From JBOGZI01 sp050697275 (lineage in GTDB: Bacteria > Actinomycetota > Thermoleophilia > Solirubrobacterales > 70-9), in the NCBI GenBank assembly GCA_050697275.1, contig JBOGZI010000104.1, forward strand, positions 1-20,797: a DNA stretch of 20,797 nucleotides. Direction: 5' to 3'. Below are positions 13,593 to 19,780 of this stretch, in pieces. Position numbers and translations under genes: made by a program. The notes below the pieces were generated by a model. It searched no databases. It was not told the DNA's origin and saw only the letters and a list, made by a program, of their open reading frames with translations. Position 1 is the stretch's first letter, and the number at the start of each line of letters is the position of its first letter.

Positions 13593-13805
13593 CTACTCCA
13601 AGACGACCAGCACGTCTCCCTCGGAGACCGACTGGCCCTCCTCGCAGCGGATCTCGGCGACCTTGCCGGGATCCTCGGCCTCCACCGGCATCTCCATCTT
13701 CATCGACTCGAGGATGACCAGTGTGTCGCCCTCGTCCACGTCGTCTCCGACGGCGACCTCGATCTTCCAGACGGTGCCGGTGATATGTGCCTCGACGTTG
13801 GCCAT
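13593..13805 (-). CDS. Stand-alone biotinyl carrier protein (biotin/lipoyl attachment domain, TB7.3-like)
   Basis: 70 aa, a single biotinyl domain and nothing else. The attachment motif is ESMK36MEMP, the EAMKM-type context for biotin rather than lipoate; duplicated half-motifs around it (GDDVDEGDTL and GQSVSEGDVL) form the flattened beta-barrel. It resembles the small mycobacterial biotinylated protein TB7.3 and the carrier subunits of acyl-CoA carboxylases, but no biotin carboxylase or carboxyltransferase gene is in the window. The partner complex is therefore unknown. ATG 13805 has a weak GAGCGGG upstream. A -10-like TATTGT (13829-13824) overlaps that of the divergent glycosyltransferase. 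First gene of the unit with the crotonase. Confidence 0.92.
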   Translation of the reverse strand: MANVEAHITGTVWKIEVAVGDDVDEGDTLVILESMKMEMPVEAEDPGKVAEIRCEEGQSVSEGDVLVVLE

Positions 13806-13822
13806 CCCGCTCGCTGGCGCGG

Positions 13823-13829
13823 CACAATA
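13823..13829. promoter_or_regulatory. Overlapping divergent -10 elements
   Basis: CACAAT (13823-13828, plus) ends 8 nt before the GTG of the glycosyltransferase, while TATTGT (13829-13824, minus) lies 18 nt before the ATG of the biotinyl protein. Only 31 bp separate the two start codons, so both promoters must share this A/T-rich patch. Confidence 0.45.
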
Positions 13830-13836
13830 TCCGGCC

Positions 13837-14553
13837 GTGTCCCCGGAGGAGCCGACCGCGCCGAGGCGAGCCGTGATCGTCGCGGCTCACAACGAGAAGG
13901 ATCGGATCGGCGCCACGCTCGACGCCCTCTCAGGGGCGTTCGCCGGCGCGGAGCTCCTGGTCGCCGACGACGCCTCCTCCGACGGCACCCCCGAGGTGGC
14001 GATGCAGCACGGCGCCTGGGTGGTGCGCCGCCAGCGCTCGCACGGCAAGGGCGGCAACGTCACCGCCGCCGCGGAGGCGGCGCTCGGCGAGCTGGATCCG
14101 GACGCGATCGTGCTGCTCTGCGACTCGGACCTCGGCTCGACCGCGCGGGAGCTGGTCCCCCTGGTCGAGGCGGTCGAGCGGGGGGAGTGCGACCTGGCGG
14201 TGGCGGCCTTCGCGAGGCCGGAGGGAGGAGGCTTCGGGGTCGCCCTCGGCTACGCCCGCCGGGCGATCGAGCGGCTCTGCGGGTTCGAGGCGGCCGCCCC
14301 GATCTCCGGCCAGCGGGCGATGCGCGCCTCGACGCTGCGGGAGCTGCTTCCGTTCGCCGCCGGGTTCGGGATGGAGCTGGGCATGACGGTGGACGCGGTG
14401 GGCGCCGGCTACCGGGTGGGCGAGATCGAGCTGCCGCTCGCGCACCGGGCTACCGGCCGGACGCTGGGCGGCTTCCTGCACCGCGCCCGCCAGCTCCGCG
14501 ACTTCCGCCGCGCCGCGCGGGCGCGGCGGCGTCACCGGCTCAGGTCGGCTTGA
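13837..14553 (+). CDS. Family 2 glycosyltransferase (GT-A fold)
   Basis: 238 aa from GTG 13837. Begins with the GT2 nucleotide-binding strand AVIVAAHNEKDRIG, followed by LLVADDASSDGT, the RSHGKGGN loop and the metal-binding LLCDSDLG (DxD-like); PISGQRAMR and FGMELGMTVDA match the later GT2 acceptor region. There are no membrane helices, and the C-terminus is a basic tail (RRAARARRRHRLRSA) that may touch the membrane. Likely transfers a sugar from a nucleotide sugar to a lipid or polymer acceptor; which one is unknown. Start: no Shine-Dalgarno, but CACAAT sits 8 nt upstream, as for a leaderless message; GTG 13873 is a shorter alternative that would clip the first strand. Its 3' end overlaps the convergent membrane protein gene by 14 bp. 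Confidence 0.85.
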   Translation: MSPEEPTAPRRAVIVAAHNEKDRIGATLDALSGAFAGAELLVADDASSDGTPEVAMQHGAWVVRRQRSHGKGGNVTAAAEAALGELDPDAIVLLCDSDLGSTARELVPLVEAVERGECDLAVAAFARPEGGGFGVALGYARRAIERLCGFEAAAPISGQRAMRASTLRELLPFAAGFGMELGMTVDAVGAGYRVGEIELPLAHRATGRTLGGFLHRARQLRDFRRAARARRRHRLRSA

Positions 14554-14986
14554 TCACCATGATCACGACGATCGCACTGAGCAGCAGCAGGTTGAGCCGC
14601 GCGACGGTCGGGACCCAGTTGCGGCCGGGGGGCGGCGCGGCGCCCGCCGCGATACCGGCAGCGGCGCGAACCGCGCGGGGACGGATGTAGAAGAGGCCGA
14701 TGGTGATCGCGCTCACCGCCCCGATCAGACCGAGCACGATCCAGAGCTGATCCCAGGCGTAGTACTCCTCGGTCATCCAGACGCCGGTCGCGATCACGAT
14801 CAGCGAGAGGAGCGGGAAGACCCAGAGCCCGAGGAGGTCGGCGAGCCGGAAGGCGGCCAGCCGCGGACCCGGATCGGCCTGCCTGCCGGCGAGCGCCATC
14901 GCCACGTTGAGCGCGAAGCCGCCCCCGACCCAGAAGACGGCGGCGAGCACGTGAATGCTGGCCAGGACGGTGAGCTCGTTGACCAT
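14540..14986 (-). CDS. Small four-helix membrane protein (DUF2269/CopD-like)
   Basis: 148 aa with four predicted membrane segments, at about residues 5-30 (LTVLASIHVLAAVFWVGGGF), 50-70, 80-100 and 125-146. The first helix carries the H-x-L-A-A-x-F-W-V-G-G pattern seen in DUF2269 and CopD-like membrane proteins, where the His may bind haem or metal. A Gly/Ala/Pro-rich linker joins helices 3 and 4. Function unknown. ATG 14986 has no Shine-Dalgarno; TAGAGT (15004-14999) lies 12 nt upstream. Divergent from glpK. Confidence 0.75.
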   Translation of the reverse strand: MVNELTVLASIHVLAAVFWVGGGFALNVAMALAGRQADPGPRLAAFRLADLLGLWVFPLLSLIVIATGVWMTEEYYAWDQLWIVLGLIGAVSAITIGLFYIRPRAVRAAAGIAAGAAPPPGRNWVPTVARLNLLLLSAIVVIMVIKPT

Positions 14987-14998
14987 CTGCCGCGCGGA

Positions 14999-15060
14999 AC
15001 TCTAAGCCACCCCCAGGGACCTCGGGGCGGCTCGCCTCGCCCCGAGGCGCCGGATAGCCT
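14999..15060. promoter_or_regulatory. Divergent promoters of the DUF2269-like gene and glpK
   Basis: Minus strand: TAGAGT at 15004-14999, 12 nt before ATG 14986. Plus strand: TAGCCT at 15055-15060, 9 nt before the glpK ATG. Neither gene shows a Shine-Dalgarno, in keeping with leaderless or near-leaderless transcripts. The 50 bp between them are G+C-rich with no evident operator. Confidence 0.45.
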
Positions 15061-15069
15061 CACGCCGCG

Positions 15070-16521
15070 ATGATCCTGGCGATCGACCAGGGAACGACGG
15101 GGACCACCTGCATCGTCTTCGGCGAGGACGGGCGCGAGCTGGGCCGCGCCTATAGCGAGTTCGAGCAGCACTTCCCGAGGCCGGGCTGGGTGGAGCACGA
15201 TGCCGGCGAGATCTGGTCGGTGACCCGCAAGGTGGCGGTCGGCGCCCTCTCCGACGCGGCGGTCCAGGGGGCCGACCTGAATGGGATCGGGATCACCAAC
15301 CAGCGGGAGACGGTGGTTGCCTGGGACCCGAAGAGCGGCGAGCCCGTCCACCGAGCGCTGGTCTGGCAGGACCGCCGCACCGCGGGGCGCTGCGACGAGC
15401 TGCGCGAGGCGGGCCACGAGACGCTGATCCGCGAACGCACCGGGCTGGTCATCGACCCCTACTTCTCCGGCACCAAGATCGAATGGCTGCTCCGGAACGG
15501 CGAGCTGCCGGACGGCGCCGTCTTCGGCACGATCGACGCCTGGCTCACCTTCAAGCTCACCGGCCGCCACGCCACCGACTACTCGAACGCCTCTCGCACC
15601 CTGCTGTTCGACATCCGCAAGCTCGCCTGGGACCCCGAGCTCTGCGAGCTGCTCGGCGTCTCGCCGGACACCCTGCCCGAGCCGCTGCCCTCCTCCGAGG
15701 TCTATGGCACCACCGGCGAGTTCGGCGGCGAGGTCCCCGTCGCCGGGATCGCCGGGGATCAGCAGGCGGCGCTGTTCGGCCAGGCCTGCCACGCCCACGG
15801 CGAGGCCAAGAACACCTACGGCACCGGCAGCTTCGTGCTGCTCAACACCGGCGCCGAGGCCCCCGAGCCGGGGGAGGGCCTGCTCGCCACCGTCGGCTGG
15901 GGGCTGGGGGGAGCGGTCACCTACGCGCTGGAAGCCGCCATCTTCGTCACCGGCGCGGCCGTGCAATGGCTCCGCGACGGGCTCGCGATCATCTCCGAGG
16001 CGGCGGAGACCGAGGCCCTGGCGGCGTCGCTGGAGGGAAACGACGACGTCTACTTCGTGCCGGCCCTGACCGGCCTCGGCTCGCCGCACTGGGATCCCTA
16101 CGCGCGGGGGACGATCGTCGGCCTCACCCGCGGCAACGGCCGCGCCCATCTGGCGCGGGCGGCCCTGGAGGCGATCGCCTACCAGACGGTCGATGCGGTG
16201 CGCGCCCAGGAGGCCGCCTCGGGCGAGCGGGTCCCCTCGCTCAAGGCCGACGGCGGGGCCGTAGCCAACCGCTGGCTGATGCAGTTTCAGGCCGACCTGC
16301 TGGGCGTGCCGGTGATCGTCCCCGAGGTGGCCGAGACGACAGCGCTCGGGGCCGCCTACCTGGCCGGGATCGCGACCGGGGTGTGGAGCGCCGAGCAGGT
16401 GCGCGAGATGTGGCGCGAGCGGGCGCGCCACGAGCCGGCGATGCCGGAGCCGGAGCGCGAGGAGCTGCTCGGCCGCTGGCGTGAGGCGCTGGAGCGCTCC
16501 CGCCGCTGGGCGCGTGAGTGA
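15070..16521 (+). CDS. glpK: Glycerol kinase
   Basis: Phosphorylates glycerol to sn-glycerol 3-phosphate with ATP in the cytosol, feeding glycolysis and phospholipid synthesis. 483 aa, slightly shorter than the usual ~495-505. FGGY-family features are complete: N-terminal phosphate loop D6-QGTTGT, glycerol-contacting R79-E80 in ITNQRE, VWQDRR at 98-103, Y131 in DPYFSG, and catalytic D230 in GDQQAALFG followed by NTYGTGSF. The glycerol-specific NQRE and WQDRR segments favour GlpK over xylulokinase or gluconate kinase. ATG 15070 has no Shine-Dalgarno; TAGCCT is 9 nt upstream. No glpF or glpD is nearby; an acyltransferase follows 90 bp downstream. Confidence 0.96.
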   Translation: MILAIDQGTTGTTCIVFGEDGRELGRAYSEFEQHFPRPGWVEHDAGEIWSVTRKVAVGALSDAAVQGADLNGIGITNQRETVVAWDPKSGEPVHRALVWQDRRTAGRCDELREAGHETLIRERTGLVIDPYFSGTKIEWLLRNGELPDGAVFGTIDAWLTFKLTGRHATDYSNASRTLLFDIRKLAWDPELCELLGVSPDTLPEPLPSSEVYGTTGEFGGEVPVAGIAGDQQAALFGQACHAHGEAKNTYGTGSFVLLNTGAEAPEPGEGLLATVGWGLGGAVTYALEAAIFVTGAAVQWLRDGLAIISEAAETEALAASLEGNDDVYFVPALTGLGSPHWDPYARGTIVGLTRGNGRAHLARAALEAIAYQTVDAVRAQEAASGERVPSLKADGGAVANRWLMQFQADLLGVPVIVPEVAETTALGAAYLAGIATGVWSAEQVREMWRERARHEPAMPEPEREELLGRWREALERSRRWARE

Positions 16522-16611
16522 GGCCGCGAAAAAGGGCTGATCCGGGGCGTAACCCGTGCGTAAGGAGTGGGTAGGAATGATCACGCGCGGGTGTTCCGCC
16601 GGCGTACCCAG

Positions 16612-17412
16612 ATGCCCAAGGTCAACCCCAAGGACATGAAGCCGCAGGTCTACAAGGACCCGCGGCCGCCAGAGACCTTCGACGAGGTCCACCTGCGAGC
16701 GCGGGCCGGTGCGGGCTACGTCTACGACCTGGCCCGGGTGCTGCTCACCGGGCCGACCATCGTCACCTACCGCGCCAGGGCGATCGGGGTGGAGAACGTG
16801 CCGCGGACCGGCCCGGTGATCCTCACCCCCAACCACTTCAGCCAGATGGATCACTTCTTCGCCGCGATCTACCTGCGGCGCAGGCTCCAGTTCATGGCCA
16901 AGTCGCAGCTCTACACGCACCCGTTCATCAAGTGGGTCTTCCGCAACGGCGGGGTGTTCACGGTCCGCCGGGGCTTCGACGACCAGGATGCATTCAAGAC
17001 CGCCGAGCTGATCCTCGCCCGTGGGGGCACGGTGTTGATGTACGCCGAGGGCGGCCGCTCTCGCACCGGCGACCTCGGCGAGCCGAAGCGGGGCGTCGGC
17101 AAGGTCGCGCTCGAGTCGGGCGCTCCGGTGGTCCCGGTCGCGATCCACGGCTCCGCGCATGCCCGCGCCTGGAGGCGGCTTCGCTTCCCCAAGGTGACGA
17201 TCCAGTACGGGGAGCCGCTCTCCTTCCCGGTCAAGCACGACCCGAGCCGCGAGGAGCAGCAGCAGGTGGCGAACCAGGTCTTCGACCGGGTCAGGGCGAT
17301 GTACGTCGACCTCGAGGAGAAGGGCCGGCGCGGCGTGCTGCGCTCGCTGCGGGAGGGGCTCCCGGCGGCGACCCCGGAGCCCGACGCCGCCGACATGCGC
17401 GGCCGCTCCTGA
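16612..17412 (+). CDS. 1-acyl-glycerol-3-phosphate acyltransferase (PlsC-like)
   Basis: 266 aa. Contains the lysophospholipid acyltransferase motifs in order: NH75FSQMD80 (HX4D catalytic pair), GGVFTVRRG (112-120), YAE146GGRSRTG (motif III, with the usual EGTRS changed to EGGRS) and VPVAIHG (174-180). Likely acylates lysophosphatidate or a related acceptor at the inner membrane face. No strong membrane helix is evident, so binding may be peripheral. The start is unclear: ATG 16612 lacks a Shine-Dalgarno, while in-frame GTGs at 16591 and 16567 would add 7 or 15 basic residues. Downstream of glpK on the same strand, which makes glycerol 3-phosphate, the precursor of its substrate. A weak inverted repeat, CCTGGC / GCCAGG (17419-17424 / 17441-17446), follows the gene. 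Confidence 0.9.
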   Translation: MPKVNPKDMKPQVYKDPRPPETFDEVHLRARAGAGYVYDLARVLLTGPTIVTYRARAIGVENVPRTGPVILTPNHFSQMDHFFAAIYLRRRLQFMAKSQLYTHPFIKWVFRNGGVFTVRRGFDDQDAFKTAELILARGGTVLMYAEGGRSRTGDLGEPKRGVGKVALESGAPVVPVAIHGSAHARAWRRLRFPKVTIQYGEPLSFPVKHDPSREEQQQVANQVFDRVRAMYVDLEEKGRRGVLRSLREGLPAATPEPDAADMRGRS

Positions 17413-17470
17413 CCCGTCCCTGGCCGACCGTACGGGTTTAGCCAGGACCCGCTTCGAGCAGGAGGGGGGT

Positions 17471-17683
17471 ATGACGATCGGCACCTCCCTCTTCATCATC
17501 GCGGTCGGCGCCATCCTGCGCTACGCGGTCAAGGATCAGATCTCGGGGATCGACCTTCCGACGGCGGGACTGATCCTGATGCTGGTGGGGGCCTTCGGCC
17601 TGGTGCTCGGGATCTACTTCGCGTTCATCCGCAGGGAGCCCGACCCGACCCTGGGCGACCCCTCGCTGCGCTCCCCTCGCTAG
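17471..17683 (+). CDS. Small two-helix membrane protein (DUF6458-like)
   Basis: 70 aa with two hydrophobic helices: residues 3-18 (IGTSLFIIAVGAILRYAV) and 29-50 (TAGLILMLVGAFGLVLGIYF), then a short charged tail. The opening MTIGTSLFIIAVGAILRYAV is characteristic of a small actinobacterial family I associate with DUF6458; function unknown. A strong Shine-Dalgarno, AGGAGGGG, lies just before ATG 17471. It is 58 bp downstream of plsC and tail-to-tail with the lactonase-like gene (3-bp gap). Confidence 0.8.
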   Translation: MTIGTSLFIIAVGAILRYAVKDQISGIDLPTAGLILMLVGAFGLVLGIYFAFIRREPDPTLGDPSLRSPR

Positions 17684-17686
17684 GGT

Positions 17687-18592
17687 CTATTCCTCGTAGC
17701 GCGGCTCGAGCTTGGCGAAGAACTCGGCGTCGTGCCCGGGCACGATCAGCGCGTAGGGATAGGCGCTGCGGTACTGCTGCAGCTCGCGGATCGAGCGGTG
17801 CCAGCTGTGCTCGTCGGCCATCAGGTAGGGCTCGTTCCCGGTCTGCAGCTGGTGCCAGGTGTAGGCGGCGTCGCCGACCACGACGAAGTCGCGCCTCGGC
17901 AGCCGCAGGATCACCGAGAGATGGCCCCAGGTGTGGCCGGGGGTGAAGGCGAGGCGAACGGTGCCGTCGCCGAACAGGTCGAAGGTGCGACCGATCGGCC
18001 CGTATGAGTCGATCAGGTCGGAGTCGAAGTCCACGGTCCCGTACTCGAAGGCGTAGTCGAACTGCTTGCGCACGTAGTGGTGCAGGCGGGGCCGGCGACC
18101 GGTGGTCGCCGCCTCCCACTCGTCCGCGCTGAGCACGAACTGCGCCTGGGGGAACTCGGAGATCGCCGAGGCGTGGTCCGCGTGGAGGTGGGTGAGGATG
18201 ACCACCCCGATGTCGCCCGCGCTCAGCCCCTTCTCCAGCAGCTGGGAGGGGACGTCCTGTCCGACCTCGAGCTCGTAGTGGCGGCGCCCGAGCCGGCCCA
18301 TGTTGTGACGGGGATCCGAGGCGACCGAGGGGTGCAGGCCGGTGTCGATCAGGATCGGCCCGATGCCGGGATGCCGCACCAGGAAGGAGGGCACCGGGAG
18401 GCTGACCCACTCGCTGCGGGGGACCCGCCAGCCCAGCGCGCGCAGCGTCGCCAGCGGGCCCCAGCCGCTGCGCTCGAAGACGGCCGGCGGCCAGTTGGCG
18501 CGGCCGGCGAGCATCGGCTCGACCACTACGGAGGCTCCCTCGACTCCCCCCGGCAGCGGCCCGTCGAGCGGGATCGCGTCGGCGACCTTCAC
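17687..18592 (-). CDS. Metallo-beta-lactamase-fold hydrolase, N-acyl-homoserine lactonase-like
   Basis: 301 aa from GTG 18592. Carries the dizinc site THLHADH (H135, H137, D139, H140), H220 in TPGHTWGH, D241 in VVGDAAYTW and H287 in VPGHDAEF. The order HxHxDH - H - D - H, overall length and the PGHTWGHLS segment fit AHL-lactonase-like members of the superfamily (AiiA/AttM type) rather than true beta-lactamases or glyoxalase II. No signal peptide, so cytosolic. The natural substrate may be a lactone, but this is inference. Start: TACGCT (18605-18600) ends 7 nt before GTG 18592, as for a leaderless transcript; an in-frame ATG at 18637 would add 15 low-complexity residues and overlap the promoter of the divergent gene. 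Confidence 0.85.
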   Translation of the reverse strand: MKVADAIPLDGPLPGGVEGASVVVEPMLAGRANWPPAVFERSGWGPLATLRALGWRVPRSEWVSLPVPSFLVRHPGIGPILIDTGLHPSVASDPRHNMGRLGRRHYELEVGQDVPSQLLEKGLSAGDIGVVILTHLHADHASAISEFPQAQFVLSADEWEAATTGRRPRLHHYVRKQFDYAFEYGTVDFDSDLIDSYGPIGRTFDLFGDGTVRLAFTPGHTWGHLSVILRLPRRDFVVVGDAAYTWHQLQTGNEPYLMADEHSWHRSIRELQQYRSAYPYALIVPGHDAEFFAKLEPRYEE

Positions 18593-18599
18593 GCGCCGC

Positions 18600-18642
18600 A
18601 GCGTAGCCTGGGCCGCGGACCCCGCCGCCGTGCTCATATGCT
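18600..18642. promoter_or_regulatory. Paired divergent leaderless promoters
   Basis: Minus-strand TACGCT (18605-18600) and plus-strand TATGCT (18637-18642) each end exactly 7 nt before the start codon of their gene (GTG 18592 and ATG 18650). The 31 bp between them are G+C-rich. Confidence 0.5.
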
Positions 18643-18649
18643 CCGCCGC

Positions 18650-19504
18650 ATGGCGGAGCCGACTTCGCGGATCTTCGCGCCCGGGCTGCTGGAGGGGGCG
18701 GTCTGCGTGGTCTCCGGGGCGGGGACCGGGCTGGGGAAGGCGACCGCGCTCGAGCTCGCCCGGCTGGGCGCCACCGTGGTCGGCTGCGGGCGCCGTCCCG
18801 AGCCGCTCGAGGCGATGGTGGCCGAGGTGAAGGAGGCCGGGGGAGAGGCGGAGGCCGAGCCGCTCGACATCCGGGAGGCGGAGGCGGTCGACGGCTACTT
18901 CGACGGGGTGATGGAGCGCCACGGCCGGCTCGACGTCCTGGTCAACAACGCGGGCGGCCAGTTCCTCAGTCCCGCCGAGGCGATCACCCCGAAGGGGTTC
19001 CGCACGGTGATCGAGCTGAACGTGCAGGGGACCTGGCAGATGACCCACGCCGCAGCGACCAAGGCCTTCATCCCGCAGGGATCGGGGAAGGTGTTGAGCC
19101 TGACCGTCTCGCCCCACGTGGGCTTCCCCGGCATGGTCCACACCGGCGCCGCCCGGGCCGCGGTGGAGAACATGATGCGCACCCTCTCGGTCGAGTGGGC
19201 CCGGTTCGGCATCCGGCTGGTCGCGATCGCGGTCGGCCAGTTCGACACCGAGACGCTCCGCACCAAGTACCCGAAGGCGGTCGTCGAGAACGTCGCCGGC
19301 ACGGTGCCGCTCGGCCGGCTCGGCACCGAGGAGGAGATGGCCTGGCTGATCTCCTACCTCGCCTCACCCGCCGGGGACTTCTTCTCCGGCTGCGTGCTGA
19401 CGATCGACGGCGCCCGCGACAACTGGTTCGGAAGCTGGCCCCCGGGCGGCGCACAGGAGGACTCCGGCGAGCCCCTGGCGGAGGAGCGGCGCGGGGACGG
19501 CTAG
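18650..19504 (+). CDS. Short-chain dehydrogenase/reductase, enoyl-CoA reductase (PECR/DECR)-like
   Basis: 284 aa Rossmann-fold oxidoreductase. The cofactor loop is SGAGTGLG (22-29), followed by GCGRRPEPLE where the Arg pair suggests NADP(H); NNAGG is at 99-103. The classical YxxxK is missing: the aligned segment VHTGAARAAVENM (163-175) has Thr at the Tyr position and Arg at the Lys position. The same HSGAAR context is known from peroxisomal trans-2-enoyl-CoA reductase, and 2,4-dienoyl-CoA reductases also lack that Tyr. Reduction of an unsaturated acyl-CoA is therefore the best guess. ATG 18650 is chosen because TATGCT is 7 nt upstream; ATG 18638 is in frame but lies inside that element. Its stop shares a CTAG with the convergent thioredoxin-fold gene. 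Confidence 0.85.
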   Translation: MAEPTSRIFAPGLLEGAVCVVSGAGTGLGKATALELARLGATVVGCGRRPEPLEAMVAEVKEAGGEAEAEPLDIREAEAVDGYFDGVMERHGRLDVLVNNAGGQFLSPAEAITPKGFRTVIELNVQGTWQMTHAAATKAFIPQGSGKVLSLTVSPHVGFPGMVHTGAARAAVENMMRTLSVEWARFGIRLVAIAVGQFDTETLRTKYPKAVVENVAGTVPLGRLGTEEEMAWLISYLASPAGDFFSGCVLTIDGARDNWFGSWPPGGAQEDSGEPLAEERRGDG

Positions 19505-19764
19505 GGCAGCTCGCCGGCGCGGATCCTGGCCGCGAGGTCCTTCGACTCTTCCCGGACCGCCCGCCCGTCCTCCAGCTCGAGCACCGGCAGCGCGCGCTGT
19601 CCCGAGAGCGCCTCGAGCTCGTTCCGGCGACTGCGTGGTAACCATGGGTGCTTGACGACCTCGTAGTCGACGCCCTTCTCGTCGAGCGCCTTCTGCACCC
19701 GCCAGCAGGGATGGGAATCGAGCTTCAGCCACAGGTTGCCGCAGCGATGGAGCTTCACAGCCAT
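19501..19764 (-). CDS. Small thioredoxin-fold protein (glutathione S-transferase N-terminal domain-like)
   Basis: 87 aa, the length of one GST-N/glutaredoxin domain. MAVKLHRCGN starts the first strand; SHPC20WRVQKALDEKGVDYEVVKHP gives the active-site-like Cys at the helix start, and ALPVLELEDGRAVREE matches the cis-Pro and xxES segment that binds glutathione-like thiols. There is no C-terminal GST domain. Actinobacteria usually lack glutathione, so the thiol partner is unclear (mycothiol or protein thiols are possible). The Shine-Dalgarno AGGAGG is very strong before ATG 19764. It begins 16 bp after the upstream alpha/beta hydrolase and is probably cotranscribed with it. Confidence 0.85.
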   Translation of the reverse strand: MAVKLHRCGNLWLKLDSHPCWRVQKALDEKGVDYEVVKHPWLPRSRRNELEALSGQRALPVLELEDGRAVREESKDLAARIRAGELP

Positions 19765-19780
19765 ACCTCCTCCTGGATGA

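Noticed and set aside
17419..17446. CCTGGC/GCCAGG inverted repeat after plsC as a terminator
   Set aside because: Loop of 16 nt, itself containing the palindrome CCGTACGG, and no T-tract; too weak to call.
14800..17514. 904-codon open frame on the minus strand opposite glpK and plsC
   Set aside because: Low-complexity Leu/Arg/Gly/Asp composition, antisense to glpK and plsC with full family motifs; codon-bias shadow.
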